Shown: positions 39,016-52,001, numbered from the stretch's first letter. The stretch: DNA of 64,000 bases from Dirofilaria immitis (GCA_024305405.1 JAKNDB010000087.1:4404501-4468500), one strand, 5' to 3'. Notes: generated by a model not told the origin, from the letters alone. Program-made: numbers and translations.

Positions 39016-42000
39016 ATGGTAGGCAAAGATCTGATCAATTCAGCGATATACTGTAATGTAAGATTATGCAGCATAAAAAAATTATAGCAATTTCCTTTAA
39101 ACTTTGCATAATAAGATGATGATTTTATTTATTATATTTTTATTCCATTTACTACTCAAGAAAAATGAATAAAAATAATGAAATTCATAGAATTTATTTT
39201 TTTAAAAACTTTTTAAAATTTCGAGAATCGCATGTTTAAAAATTCCATAAACAAATCTAAATTTTTGCAGTAATAAAAAGTGGATTGGTAGTGTTAACAT
39301 TTGCAACAACTTCGTTTTTCTTAGTGTTATTAATAACAAATTGGAGCTTCTATGGCAAACATGTGACTGATTCTAATCATTTGGGGCGATTATCAGTCAT
39401 CCAAGTAGCTCGAATTTTCCCTCAAGGAGGTTTTTTTTAGAGAAATGACTTTGAATTCTTTCCAAATAATCAAAAATGATCCTACTTAGTAGGTTTTGCA
39501 AGAATTCCTTTTGTATCCAAAGATAAATAAATTTGAAATGACTATGAAATGTGCAATAGAAAACTGAAAAATTATCTGATAGGAAATTTATTTTGAAATT
39601 AATGGATTTGCCAGAAATAATGTTTATGTTTTCTACCTGCCATTTTCTTTTCATAATCCAGGTGAAGATGTAGAATTTAATCAACCATGGACTTTGACAA
39701 ATATAGAAATAGTTGAAAATATAGAAGATATCGATCAAAATAAACGATACTTAATAAGCAATTTCTCGTGGAGTCCAGGTGAATTTTGTTTCAGTATTTT
39801 CTATAAAAAGTTTGTCTCAGTATTTTTTTATAAAAACTATTTTCTATATCTCAATATTTTCTATAAAAATATTTATAGCTTCTTTACTCTTAAATTCAAA
39901 TCAAATTAGATATTGTTAGTGCAGAAAATGTATAGTAAAATTTCTTTGAAGATGAGTACTTTTTCTTTATACTTTAAAATTCTTAAAAATTTTGAAAATC
40001 TTTACGGGAAATAAAACTGAATTTTTTCTGCTTCCGCCGAAATAATGTGTTGTTTACTCATTAATGCAAAAATAAGTTCAAAAAAATTAAAATAAGGTTT
40101 AAATTTCAATGTATATTCCGTCAAAAAGTCCACTTTAGGATTGGGCAATTTAATGTTTCAATATGCATCTTTACGAGCAATAGCTGAACGATATAATGCA
40201 AAATTAATTATCCCTGTGAAATGTAAGTTGCGGCGAGGTTTTAGATTGGATGCAATTATAGTAAGCAATGAACTGAATGATAAATTAATTCGACGATACA
40301 GCCGAAATGAGCGTCATTTTGATGTTAGTTTAAAAGATTTTAGCTTCCTGCAAAACGCATCTTTCTTGCAAAAATTTCAAATTTAATCGTTACGAAAACA
40401 TTTTGATAATATATTTTTCGTCATGTTGCAAATATTATGGAAAAGAAGTCAATGAGCTATTCGTGAACAAAAACTTCGAATATATTTCGGGATATCTTCA
40501 ATCACATCGTTACTTTCATCCGAAGCAGGTGGTTTAATACTCTATCTATTCATCAAACTTCGTCCCTTTTTTTCTCTTTCATAAATATCAAATAGTATGT
40601 GAGGTAGTTAATGGTTAAATGTCCAATTACGTAAGTAATTATGCCAGAAATTATTTCTTACATCTAATGACTTTACTCACCTGTAAATTTCTACCACTTT
40701 TTTAATTTTTAGTTTCTGTAGTATGTCCCATCATGGCAATGTTATTATTACTGTTATTGTCATCAGTTATGTTTTTCATTATTCATTTTTACTTTCCAGA
40801 ATAAATTGAAGTTAAATCAAATGATTTCAGGAAGATTTAATTCGCAAGCAATTCAATTTCTTACCAGAAATTAGGAAACGAGCGAATGAGTATCTACGAC
40901 AAGCCAAAAACGGAAAACTTCACGCGGAAGCTACAGCTATCAGTGACTTTAACCACCATAATCAAGTGGATATTACTAGCTTCTATGGTATGTTTCTTGT
41001 TATTTTATATAATAGTAGTTGAACATTGTAATATAATAATGGCTTATTACTCTTTTAATTGCCTCTGCAAAGTTCAGAGTATTCGCAGAAGCAAATTAAT
41101 ATGTGCAACTACAGATTATGTATATGTTGGGATACATATACGACGCGGTATAGACGTTACAATGAATAGTCGGAATATAAAATATGGCCATACTGCTATT
41201 ACAAAAGATTATGTCATTAGTGCAATGAATTATTTCAGGTCAGTAAGATGAGACTAACTCAGATGGTTATTATTTCAATTAAATATAATCAGTATATAAT
41301 GTAAATATCACTATTTATATAAAATATCTTTTCATTTGATTTTAAGAAATATCAACGAGAAAGTTTTCGAGATTTAAATCGAGAAATTATTTAAGCATTG
41401 ATAACAAAAAGCTTATCAAACGATTGAGTGAATTATAAATTGATAAATGATTTATTATCAAAAAGAATTAAGGACAGCTATCTTCTCCTGTTTCCTCTTC
41501 ACTTATTTTATTTTATTGCTAAAGAATAAAATAATACTTTGGCCGATTTTGGCCAATGAGTTTGCAATTTCAAGTATGTTGTTATCCAATAATTCCATAA
41601 TCAGCGCTTGATCCTTGGATGTAAATCAAATATTTAGCTTTTCATAATATTGCAGATCAAGATTCAAAAACCTTTTATTTGTAATAAGCACTGATAATGA
41701 ACATTGGGTTGAAGCAAATGTCAATCATATTCGTAAAGGTTAGTGGAGGATTGTTACTAAATTTGTTCAAACGCTTTTTTTTGAAGATATTAGTAAAATT
41801 CATTAGAATGATAGTGCTTCATCTTAATTGTATATTACATGAATACCTTCAAAATTGTTTTGATCAAATGAATACCACACACTAAGATTCTAATTTTTCT
41901 ATTTATATTTGCAAAACTTCATACCAGATGATTCACATATTGTTTATGAAACTAATCAAACATATTGAAACTTAATGAATTAGAAACGAAAGTTATTTAA

Positions 42001-42225
42001 GGTGAAATCTATATTATATCATCGGGTTACCGAGAAGTCGACATGGCAACATTGATTCATTGTAATCATACGATAATGAGTACCGGTACTTTTTCCTGGT
42101 GGATTGCTTATTTGACAAATGGTACTGCAGTATATTACAATGATTGGCCTAGACATGGTTCAGCACTAGAGAAAATGATGAATAAAGACGAGTACTTCCT
42201 AAATAGTTGGATACCAATGGAATGA
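39016..42225 (+). CDS. GT11-family alpha-1,2-fucosyltransferase-like enzyme
   Basis: Eight exons: 39016-39052, 39271-39429, 39662-39778, 40139-40528, 40831-40987, 41115-41238, 41656-41738, 42002-42225, about 429 residues. Phases agree if the A-run 40370-40374 is read one base shorter. A type II signal anchor, GLVVLTFATTSFFLVLLI, at about residues 15-35 places the catalytic domain in the Golgi lumen. GT11 landmarks follow in order: GLGNLMFQYASLRAIAERY, the nucleotide-sugar region YVGIHIRRG, FVISTDNEHW, and near the C-terminus DMATLIHCNHTIMSTGTFSWW. The family transfers fucose from GDP-fucose to terminal galactose in alpha-1,2 linkage; the acceptor here is unknown. Nematodes have many GT11 paralogues, so a specific gene name is not given. 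The weakest part of the model is exon 1 (12 codons, donor T|GTAATG). The start follows a TTTTCAG acceptor at 38981. Confidence 0.92.
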
Positions 42226-42939
42226 TTCCCTATGACGCATCTTTAATTATTTCGGATTATTGGCAATAAATGTGAGGAGTTAGTTAGGATGGAATTCAGT
42301 AAAAACTCCCAGTAACATTGGAAATTTCAAATGAAGAAACTATTTTTTTATTTCATTTTTCTTTATTCTAAATTTTTGAGAGCTACATTGTGCAACGTTT
42401 TTGACTTCTTCAAATTTATTTGTTCGGAAGTTGTTTGAAATAAATTTAATAAATAGAATTAAATATTAACTATCGAATTTTTATTCTGTTAAATAAATAT
42501 ATATAATAAGAGATATTTTCATATGTCACTCTTAAACTGATAAAATACGCTGTGTCTATTGATAATCTCGTTCAGATCAGTGAATTTTTCTAATAGGTAA
42601 GGAAAGATTACATTTTCTTTTGATAAAAGAAAATATATATGATGGCTGAGAAGAATAACGAACTGGAAGATTGCCGTCAAGATTGATTACTGTATAAAGA
42701 TTGGGTCTCAAAAATCATTCTAAGAAATATATTTGTCATTAAGTGCATAAATTCAATTAAATTCGACAAGAAGGTAGATTTGAAAGTTGAAGCTCTCAAT
42801 GAACGTACATTTATGAGAGTATGCGTTTTCTACAAATTTGATCCGTCTTTTTAACCGCTTTCAAAATATAAGTAGTTGGAAGAAATTAGCAAGAATAAAA
42901 TTAGAGAAAAATTATCTACAGAACTATCTGGATAATTTT
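42226..42939. other. 3' flank of GT11, no further gene seen
   Basis: Contains the presumed 3' UTR of the fucosyltransferase and AT-rich sequence. A short plus-strand frame begins ATGGCTGAGAAG near 42640 but stops after 14 codons, and I find no continuation. Confidence 0.5.
42439..42453 (+). terminator. Candidate polyadenylation signals of the GT11 gene
   Basis: Two AATAAA hexamers (42439-42444 and 42448-42453) lie about 215 bp after the TGA at 42223-42225. Confidence 0.4.
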
Positions 42940-43390
42940 CATATTGAAGGATCTCCGTACAAGAATATGACTGTTAAAGAATACATCAAGAACGTGTTAT
43001 GACGATCACTACCTTAGCAAAAGCAGGTATGTTCTTTATACCAGTCACTTTTATTTGTTTTATATGGAGTCTGTAAGAAAACATCTGGGCATTCTGCAAA
43101 TAATAAGACTAAAGCGAACGAGCCATGCAAGTCGCTTAGGCACTTAGATAGAGAATCAATAGGTGAAAGCCCTTCATTAAGGTATATAGTTAACATATTT
43201 GGTATAATTTCCGTATCAGTAACAGTGTGAAACTGTATTCCCCCTTTTTCTAAGCTCTCTCTTTAGCAAATTATAATTCTCAATTATGCCATTATGGGCA
43301 ACAACAACATTATTTTTGTGCTGTGGATTATGTTATTTGGTGGAGAGTTTTTGTTATTTGTACTGTAAGAAGCAATGTGTGCAGAAAATT
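42940..43390 (-). pseudogene. glmS: Decayed bacterial-type glmS fragment (glutaminase domain)
   Basis: Intron-less minus-strand sequence that aligns by eye with the N-terminal glutaminase domain of bacterial glucosamine-6-phosphate synthase (glutamine plus fructose-6-P to glucosamine-6-P). Landmarks in order: VVVAHNGIIENYNLLKREL, then VTDTEIIPN, then LNEGLSPIDSLSKCLSDLHG followed by SFALVLLFAECPDVF, then a weaker stretch GSD...SLTVIFLYGDPS. The wording IIENY and NEGLS is bacterial; animal GFAT has IITNY and a different inter-motif segment. There is an in-frame stop near 43005, a frame change at the G-run 43240-43244, and loss of the TRWATHG motif upstream. Start, N-terminal cysteine and isomerase domain are missing. 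A Wolbachia (Rickettsiales) origin is inferred from the likely host. A contaminating read is less likely because nuclear-type genes flank it. Confidence 0.72.
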
Positions 43391-43634
43391 CCAATAATTC
43401 ATACTTGATATTAAAGATTCAGATTAAATAGCTAATATCTTCAGCTAATAGAATACTTTTTTCTGTATAATTTACAACCACTGAAAGATAAATTTCAACA
43501 TTAGTGATTTTCTAGATATTTATTTTTCAAAAATAGCAATTTATCGAATTCATCTTTGCTTTTAATGTACTTCATTCATGTACAATTCTTATAGAATAAA
43601 ATAATTAGCATTATCAACTTATCATTTTATCACA

Positions 43635-44105
43635 TTACTCTGTTTTGTTGTTTAAACGAAGTGATGGCAAATCCATATCAGGCATTATAGGATCTATGTT
43701 AAATAAGGTATCATCTTCATCATCCTAAATGTAATTTTAATTTTTTATTTTTTGAAAATAAAATTTGATGATTCGAAAAAACGTAAGATTAATAAATGCC
43801 ACAAGAGATTATTACCACCTATTGATAGAAAATAAGCTAAAAGAACAATACTTGATGCTTGATGCCATTATAGATTTGATAATTTCATTATAATCACTAT
43901 ATTCACGATTTCATTTTTAACTTACCTATTATATTATTTATTATTATTATCATATTGCTATACTTGCATTTACTAAAATAAAACAATTAAAATGTTAAGC
44001 ACACATACTTCCTCAACTTTACCTTTCCATTTGCTTTTAACCACAATAGTCGGTAGTTTTAAAATTACATCACTTTTCTTTTTCAGATTTACTTCCAAAG
44101 GAGTA
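43635..44105 (-). CDS. Last two exons of a lysine-rich/acidic protein (partial)
   Basis: Exon 44105-44009 (TPLEVNLKKKSDVILKLPTI, then VVKSKWKGKVEE) joins in phase 0 to 43724-43635, which starts DDEDDTLFNIDPIMPDMD and ends RLNNKTE plus TAA. Both have good acceptors (ATTGCAG, ACATTTAG) and a strong donor (GAA|GTATGT). The family is not recognised. The short acidic hydrophobic tail resembles an interaction or activation motif, but that is a guess. The upstream part is uncertain; see candidate exons at 44351-44422 and 45226-45425. Confidence 0.65.
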
Positions 44106-44350
44106 CTGCAATAATTACAAATTTTGATAATACTTCATTAACGAATTTGAAGCCATCTATTAATGCTTATTTCGCTGGTATTTCTATTCTATATATTCCC
44201 AATCTGAGATAATAAAAGATTGAATCTAAGAGCATTAAAAATTTTTATGTATTAGCAATATACCATCTTCCATACTATTTATTCGGATGTAGCAAGAAAA
44301 ATTAACTGTGTTGCTGAAATAGTGAGTCGAGTTGAATGATAATTTGAAAC

Positions 44351-44422
44351 TTCAAATTTTGAGTTCTCAAATATTTCCTGCTTAGCCGATTGATTTTTGA
44401 TCTTCTTTTCCTTCTTCTTTGG
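44351..44422 (-). CDS. Candidate upstream exon of the lysine-rich gene
   Basis: It follows an ACATTTAG acceptor and ends at a GTTTCA donor. In the phase that fits the next exon it reads RRRKRRSKINRLSRKYLRTQ, a basic stretch. In another frame it reads PKKKEKKIKNQSAKQEIF. Phase favours the first, composition does not decide, so it is reported only as a candidate. Confidence 0.35.
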
Positions 44423-45225
44423 CTAAATGTATTCTCTCATACTAAACTCAAATTTTCGCCATTTTGAAAAAATAAATGAATTTTCCCTGCTTAACTGTCA
44501 TTAACATTAACTGTCTTTAGTCAACGTCAAGCTGATGAAAAAATCAAACCATAACAATAATTTTTCTAAGCATATATTGTCGCTTGAATATGAAATATCT
44601 CCCAGGTGCAATCAGGCGACATTATCCCGGAAGCTTCAAGCAGCTAGTAAAATAGTGTATCTTGTCAGCTAGTAAAGATTTAATGATCAATACGACTAAT
44701 AATTCAAACAGAATGTGAATGAAATAAAATAGGTCAAAAGGTCTCTATGTCTTCTGTTTTATTAATCTTTTTCAAACTTACGGAGCTATGATCTTTTTCT
44801 ACGCCAAATGAACTTATGAAAAACAGTAAAACAATGACTAAGCTAATTTGAAAAGTTTGATTTCTGCGTAATAATAATAGAAGCAGTGGAAGGGAGAGCG
44901 GGGAGGAAGGGGGTTATCGGTCCTCTATACTTCATTCTTTATTTGCCATGACAACCATGAATGATAATTTTTCCGTCCATAATTTGAAATTTGTTTTCGA
45001 AAAATAACTCTCGAAGCGTTGTAATACTCTTCGCGGTGCTTTATTTGTAAATAGAACCTTCTCCTGCGATGCGTATCACCGGTATTTCCTCTCGCTTCTG
45101 CCCTGCCTTTCCCTTATAAGTAAAATTGTTGTTTTAATTTCATTTTTATAACAATAACCATTTCAATGTTTCCAATGGTGCGCTGCTGTGAACAGAATTT
45201 CGCTCGTCGCGTGGAATCTTTTTAC

Positions 45226-45425
45226 TCTTTTTGATATCTTTTCGTCTGACGACTTCTTAGATTTCCTCAGTGTTTTAGTCTCTTTATTTGATAGCCCATG
45301 TTTTTCAATTTTTGTTTCGTTACTAAACACTTTTGTTCTTCGTTCTTCTTTCCTATTAACGTGCCTAGCTTTTCCTTCAACTCTTGCTCCTTCTTGTGCA
45401 ATCCATTCGTGGACTTCTTTGTTGT
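45226..45425 (-). CDS. Candidate upstream exon, charged sequence
   Basis: An open minus-strand frame with acceptor ATTGTAG and donor AGA|GTAAAA encodes about 66 residues rich in Lys, Glu and Arg (NKEVHEWIAQEGARVEGKAR ... KSKKSSDEKISKR). The opposite-strand open frame (45188-45451) is a Leu/Ser/Phe-rich complement and is taken as a shadow. The exit phase (0) does not fit the candidate exon at 44422, so an exon is missing or a frame error is present. Confidence 0.35.
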
Positions 45426-47367
45426 CTACAATTTTACGTTTAATTGATTAATCCATTGCATATGGATTAAATGTCAGTAACAAATGTTGAATATTATTAT
45501 TGTAGGCCAGCCATTACAATCAAACATTCGCTATCATAATCAACAGTTTTTAATTTATCTAAATCCTTAAATTTCAAATCTTCTGGAATTTGAATCGATT
45601 CATTTTTAAAATCGTTAATCCATTATTTTCCGAAGAAAATTATTAATATATATATATATATTTTAATGAAAAAGGTTGGAAATAAATACTGTCGCTATAT
45701 AATGATATCAGACAAAAATTTTCAAAGAGTTTGCTTTTTCTGAAATAGGTACCATTGAATAGTGTGGCACAACCTAATGAGTATGAAACAGTGACTTGAA
45801 TACATTTATTCTGAAATTTTTATATAAGGCATATTGAATTAGTTGATGCATAATATCCACAAGTGTAAATTTATGGAAATTTGGAGACATCAAAAAATGA
45901 TGCAAATTTTTGAAACTTGGAAATTCCTGCTAATCACTGGAAAGGATATGAAAGCTGAGAAGTTTCTATGATTGCTTGAATTTGCGGAATTAATAAAACT
46001 ATTTTTAAATAGGTTTGTCCCCTGTAATGAGCAAAAATTTCAATACGAAATATTCCTTCATTTAATTAGATTGCGAAATCCTGTGTATTCTTAGGAAATA
46101 AGAACTTAAATGGAATTATAAAAGTAAAACATGGACATTTGTTTATATAGGGAACAATAATTTTCCACCTAACTCGGAGATTTCAAAAATGACATCAGAA
46201 AAGATTTCTAGTTTAGAAATTTCAGTTCAGAACAATCTTGATTTTTATTTCTTGATTTTTATTTTAAGGCATAAAACTTGGATCAATGAGCACATACATA
46301 TCTGTAAGCATTATGACAAAACAAGTGATAATTGAACAAACTACTGGCACATTTATTGAAGATTTTTTTGATCTGAAAAGCTTTTGAAATAAACAAATAT
46401 AATGATGATTGCAAAGAGGTGAAGTTTCTTGAATCTTTGCATTGAAACTGAACAATTTGTTTTTGCAATTTCTAATTCAGAATAAGCCTGATAAGTCTTA
46501 ACATCAATTTCAATATTTCCAATGTCACATTTTTATGTAAAAATATTTTTGAATGGAAACTTTACCTGCTAAAAATCAATTTAAAGAGAAATCGAAATTT
46601 GGATTGGAATTAAAAGAAGCGATAGGAATAAAGTTTCTTATTATTATGGAAAGCAGATTTAAACAAAAATACCAACTTAATTGGAGAGAAAATTTATGAA
46701 TGGATTTAATAACTTTCTATTATCGCTTTGTAATAAAACACATTTGAAGTATTTTCATAAACATATAAGCAAGATTTTAAGATAAATTATATTAATCTTT
46801 GAGTTTTAAAAAGGAATAGAATACGTCATACAATTTACAAAATATTTTCGTAACATATTTCTTGTAGATACAATAGCATATTGATGATATAAGATATATT
46901 TAGCTTCGTTTTTTAAAATATTTTTAAAAGAGAAAAAAGAGAAACACATTTCATCTCGGTATAATGAAGGCAAGACAATAAAAAGATCTCAGTGATTACT
47001 GTGTTACAATTAGGATGTTTTAATTTAACTCTTTTATTTAAGTGATTTGAAATAATTCTAATTTTATGACCTTTGACAATGACTTTCAATTCTATAATTC
47101 AAAAATAATATTTGCTATAAATAAATAACATTTACAAAGTGCTGAAGATCATCAGTTGTAAGTGAAAGTTAATTTTCTCATCTCAAATATCTTTTCTGGA
47201 TGAGAAAATCTATTGATAAAGTTATGTGTTTACTTTTGTTCAAATGTTAGAAATTTTTAATTTCTATTTCAAATGGCAAAATAAAGCATAAATTGTTCTC
47301 ATTGCATTTGATATTTTTATTGAAAAGGAAAATATTTCTGGTTATATTTTAAATCCAAACATAAATT
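45426..47367. other. Intergenic, no gene seen
   Basis: AT-rich sequence between the lysine-rich gene and the BTB gene. It must contain the 3' UTR of the BTB gene, with an AATAAA on the minus strand at 47321-47316, about 50 bp past the stop. The 5' end of the lysine-rich gene may also lie here but I could not identify it. Confidence 0.5.
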
Positions 47368-50300
47368 TTACGCTTTAGAAACTGCAAGGCAGATCGCTTC
47401 TAATTCTGCTGTCGCTGTTGCAGTTGATGAAACGACAGCTTTCATTTCTGCAATCTTTTCCGCTGCTTCTACAGCATCAACCAACAAAATTTTATGATTC
47501 CTAAATTAACGAATGCACTGAAATTTCTTAAAGATTTCAAGTAGTTACGTTAAAAGTTTTTTTTGATTTTCTATTCTTGTTTCAGCAACTTCGAGAATTT
47601 CGCAATATATTGGAAAGTTTGAAAAGATATTTACAAAATGATTGGATCGTCATAGCTGTATTAAAGCTTAACGATAAAAGTATCGAACCATTCAGAAATA
47701 TCATTTGAAATGCTATTTTTATCAGCATTGCCAACAGCGCCAGGCCCAATTTGTTTCCGTCGGAAAGTTTTTTGCTGTGAAGAAATAATTTATGCCGCTC
47801 CAAGTCATTCGATGTCCGTCCCCTGCAAAAATGTTCGCCTCAGAAATTATAACATTTTCCTTCTTTTTTCTTTTTTCTCATCATCATCCATATTTACTCA
47901 CTTTTTTTTCTTCACTCTAAAACATTTCACTTCAGTTCTCACATATGGCTGTTTATTTAGGAATGTTTTCAAATTTAAAGTAAATTAATTGCAACTATTT
48001 TCAGAAAACTGTTCAGTTTTAGAATAAAAATTAATCAATGAAAATTCAAATATTTAATAATATATCATATGTTTCGAATGAATCAATTTTATGCGATAAA
48101 GTATTGAATATATATGCTTTGAAAAAAATTTCAAAAATTAATAAAACATTTGAACTGATTTTCCATAATCATTGCCACTTCTCACTAAGAAACGGTTAAT
48201 TTATTTACCGATCAATTTTTTAATTAGAAGGAAAATTTGGCTCTCTAAAAAAGTACCTATAGCTGCACTTCGAACATTGGAAATTGAATATGGCCTTAGA
48301 ATATTGTAGAAAATGTGTCTGTGATATTCCAGCAGAAGTAGCACGGTCTACGTCTTGCACGTGTCGGCTTATGTGCTTTTCTAGCATTGCTGGACTTTTT
48401 GACACATGGCGACAAAATGGACACTTTCGCGAACCTATGAAAAATTGAACTGAATTGAATTGCCTTATTATGACGCATTCAACAACAAAAAAGAAAAAAA
48501 ATCAAAGTATAAAAAAATCTAAATTATTCAAGAGAACTGATGATTCATAGCGAATGATAGAACTCGGCAAGCCAAAAATGCCGAATTTTTTTCATATTGT
48601 GAAAAAACGTAAAAATACCTAAATCGATATTATCCGGTAAAGGAATGTGATGTCGATAGTATTTATGGAAATGGATGTATCGTGCCTCGCGTGTCCTAAA
48701 TGAACAACCTTTTTCGTCACATTTAATAGGTGAATTACGGTGATATATAGTAACGTGATATGATACTGAATTGTAACGACCATAAACTTTGTGACATACT
48801 GTGCACATGTAACCGTTTGCTACCTGTTCGATGTACTTTTTATTACGGCACCAACCTGGAATTAAATATATCGGTAGTTAATTCAATTTTTAAAGTGAAA
48901 TCATCAAAATTTCTTTTGAAAGCTTCAATTCAACCCTTTTACTGCAATTAAAATTTCTGTTGAGTTTAAATTGTACAAAAATTACGCATATTTTCCTTAA
49001 CATTTTCCCTCGAACTTAGAAGGAAACAAAATTCCAACCTTCTTTGTCACTAGATGGAAGAACAAATTCATTGAATCTTTCAACATTTCCCGTTTGTCCT
49101 GTTGAGGACGATTCCTTCGATGATGCACTGAACAAAAAGAAAACAAAATGAATATAATCTCAATTGAACTAAGGAAAATTAGTTTCATAGCGATAATAAA
49201 ATTCACAAAACAATGGCATATGTCTTCCTCTTCGAATTCAGTTTGCCCAATTTTTTTCAGGTGAAAAGATTCAACAAAATGTTTTTAAAAATTTGAAAAG
49301 AAAATATTTATCATAGTATTCGTTTAATACTCACCCAAGCAATTCGTTGTTCATTAAATCATTTTCAACATTGATTTTCAAAGATTTCTCAATTTCCTTT
49401 TTCATAGGAATTGATGCGTGATGCCGTTGCTTTGTTAAACTAGTTGAGCTTGAATTTACTGTAAATTTAAATGTAATCATAACATCTAATCGAATATTTA
49501 AAGCATCAAAAGTTTGACTTATGTTGAATTTTTTCCTATTATACTGGATTAAGGACAATTAATTATTCAAATGAGCTTTTTATAAATTTCAAAATTCTTT
49601 TGAGCCTGATTCCTTATAATAGATGGAAAGTGTAAAATACACAGACTAGAAATGGCTAAAACTTCCAAGGATTCTAAATAACACACCTTTTAAGATTGAA
49701 ATGAGAGATCAATATGAGAAGGATAGCAAATGCTATTGAATCATTTTTATGAACATTAGTTTAAAGAAACTTGAGAACAAATGCCTACCAATCGTGATAT
49801 TATGTTGTCGTGTAAAACAGCTGCTTTTGTCAAATTGAATAGATAGAAATAGTTTTACAAGTTCTGCCACTTGTATTTCCACCATCGGAATTTGACATAT
49901 CCGAGATACTTGTAAGACCTACAATACCATAAAATTTTCATTAAATTTTATAATTTGTTTTAAAAGATGAAATCTTGCATAAAGATAAGATAAAATAGTG
50001 TGTATTCCAAGCATCAAAATTAAAAGAGCTTACTTGAAACGGATGCACAGTACCAAATGCAAGCACTCCGGTATAAAGATACCGTAGAATGACCCTGAAA
50101 GCTTGTCCAGCATTAGCAATAGTACCAAGATGAAGTTCAATTGTTGGTATATTCTGCAAGACGCCATTATTTCTATCGATTGAATAAACCCCGTTGAGGA
50201 TAAGTTCACGAATTTGCAATGAAAAGAATGCTAGCAGGAATTTATTCGCAAGTATTTGTTCTTCTGAAAATTAAATTTTATATTTTTATTTTGAAATAAA

Positions 50301-50615
50301 TTCCTCGCTTCCTCATGCCAGATTATCCTCATTATCTAAATTGCTTTTTTCATTTCATAGCACATACGAAATTTCACTTTCTAATTTCTTATTTTTAAAC
50401 CTTAAAAATTCCAAAACTAAAACTGAAATTCATGTGAATTCTGATAAAATCGAAAAGAATTTCATACCATTTCTATGTTGTCTGGCCAAATCAATTGTTA
50501 CGATGCGTATGCAAATATCATTAAAGAAAGGTGGTTGCATAAAGGCCGTGATTGCTTGCTGAAGTTGAGCTTCTTTCTCTCCATTCAAACCGCTGCCATC
50601 TGAACTATCACACAT
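47368..50615 (-). CDS. BTB/POZ domain plus C2H2 zinc-finger protein
   Basis: Nine minus-strand exons: 50615-50468, 50263-50034, 49918-49789, 49458-49335, 49127-49039, 48855-48619, 48434-48257, 47822-47549, 47500-47368, about 514 residues. The BTB domain spans exons 1-3: FFNDICIRIV, then ANKFLLAFFSLQIRELI, then AFRVILRYLYTGVLAF. Zinc fingers are CTVCHKVYGRYNSVSYH plus VTIYH, CDEKGCSFRTREARYIHFH, CPFCRHVSKSPAMLEKHISRH, and one split by an intron, CSKCSYR|GRTSNDLERHKLFLH. The C-terminus is helical and alanine-rich (DAVEAAEKIAEMKAVV). The architecture is that of BTB-ZF transcription regulators: the BTB dimerises and recruits corepressors or CUL3, the fingers bind DNA. After the last finger, exon 8 changes frame at least twice, so about 60 residues there are uncertain. 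The start follows a TATTTCAG acceptor at 50638. Confidence 0.87.
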
Positions 50616-51683
50616 GCCTGAGAAGTATTTGGCTCTCCTGAAATAGCATCCTTTTTTGAAATTTACAAATTATGCTTAAATTTTACATATGCTAGAAAAT
50701 TGTTTGAGTATCAAAATAGTCATAGAAATTTATAGAAAATCTTAGTTATAAAGTGATAATATAATTATAATTTGAACGCTTTTAAAAACTTTTAAAAAAT
50801 AGAAGAAAGAAAGATAAAATTGAAATTAAGACTAAATTGAAATTTTAGCTATTTCTAAACAGGTTATTCTATTTAGAAATTAAACATTCTTCATATACCA
50901 TTACTGTATGCGTTCATCCATTTACAAGTTTAATTTATATTATAATTCTATCAAAATCGGAAATTATTTGTTCAAATTTGGCATCCTTCCTATAATGTAT
51001 AGCATACCGCTCTTATTGAAAAATACTACTGACTTTTTATTAATTTCACATAACGAATGCCCTGAAATGCCAATGTCCCTACCAAAATATTTTCATCAAT
51101 GCTTTGCACATATAGACAATAACGAGGTAAGCATAAAGTGACCTTTAAAGAAATCCTTAAATTGATTCATTTCCTGATGCTAACTGAGAAATTCATCACT
51201 ATGTTGATGATGGAATTTTACAAATTTTAAGCAACAATATCGAAATCAAATACATTACCAAGAAAAAATACTTGAAAAAAGTAGCTAAAAGTATGGACTT
51301 TGTTTTTTCAATTAATTTCCAACAGCAACAACAGCAATATCACACGATAGCGCAAGCAGGTTTTCGCGACAAAAATGAGCTTACTCTTTTGCTGGAGGAT
51401 GTTTTTCTTTTGTCAACAGGAAAATAATTTACTTAAAAGAGAAAAAACAAGAAAAATAGATACTCAAGACAATTGTGCATCTATGTCTATCTGGGTGTGT
51501 ATGTGTGTGTATGTGTGTGCATTTGGGTATCGAAAATGCCACAAACAAACTGTTTAAAAAACATTTCTTTCTTCTCATATATTTTTGATTTAACAATTGA
51601 AACGCTCTGTGGAATTCCTTTCTTTCTCAGCAAGCGAAAACAATTGTAATGGTAATAATATTCCCATCACTCCATCAATATAA
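50616..51683. other. 5' flank of the BTB gene, no other gene seen
   Basis: AT-rich sequence with no supported exon. It contains a short GT-rich patch near 51490-51520 and is presumably promoter sequence of the BTB gene. Confidence 0.5.

Positions 51684-51999
<316 letters not shown>

Positions 52000-52001
<2 letters not shown>

Noticed and set aside
42900..43080. Plus-strand LAKAGMFF resembling part of a BIR (IAP) domain
   Set aside because: The match is short, lacks the zinc-binding Cys/His pattern, and lies antisense to the much stronger glmS similarity.
45188..45451. 87-codon plus-strand open frame
   Set aside because: Leu/Ser/Phe-rich complement of a Lys/Glu-rich minus-strand exon candidate; no splice context on plus.
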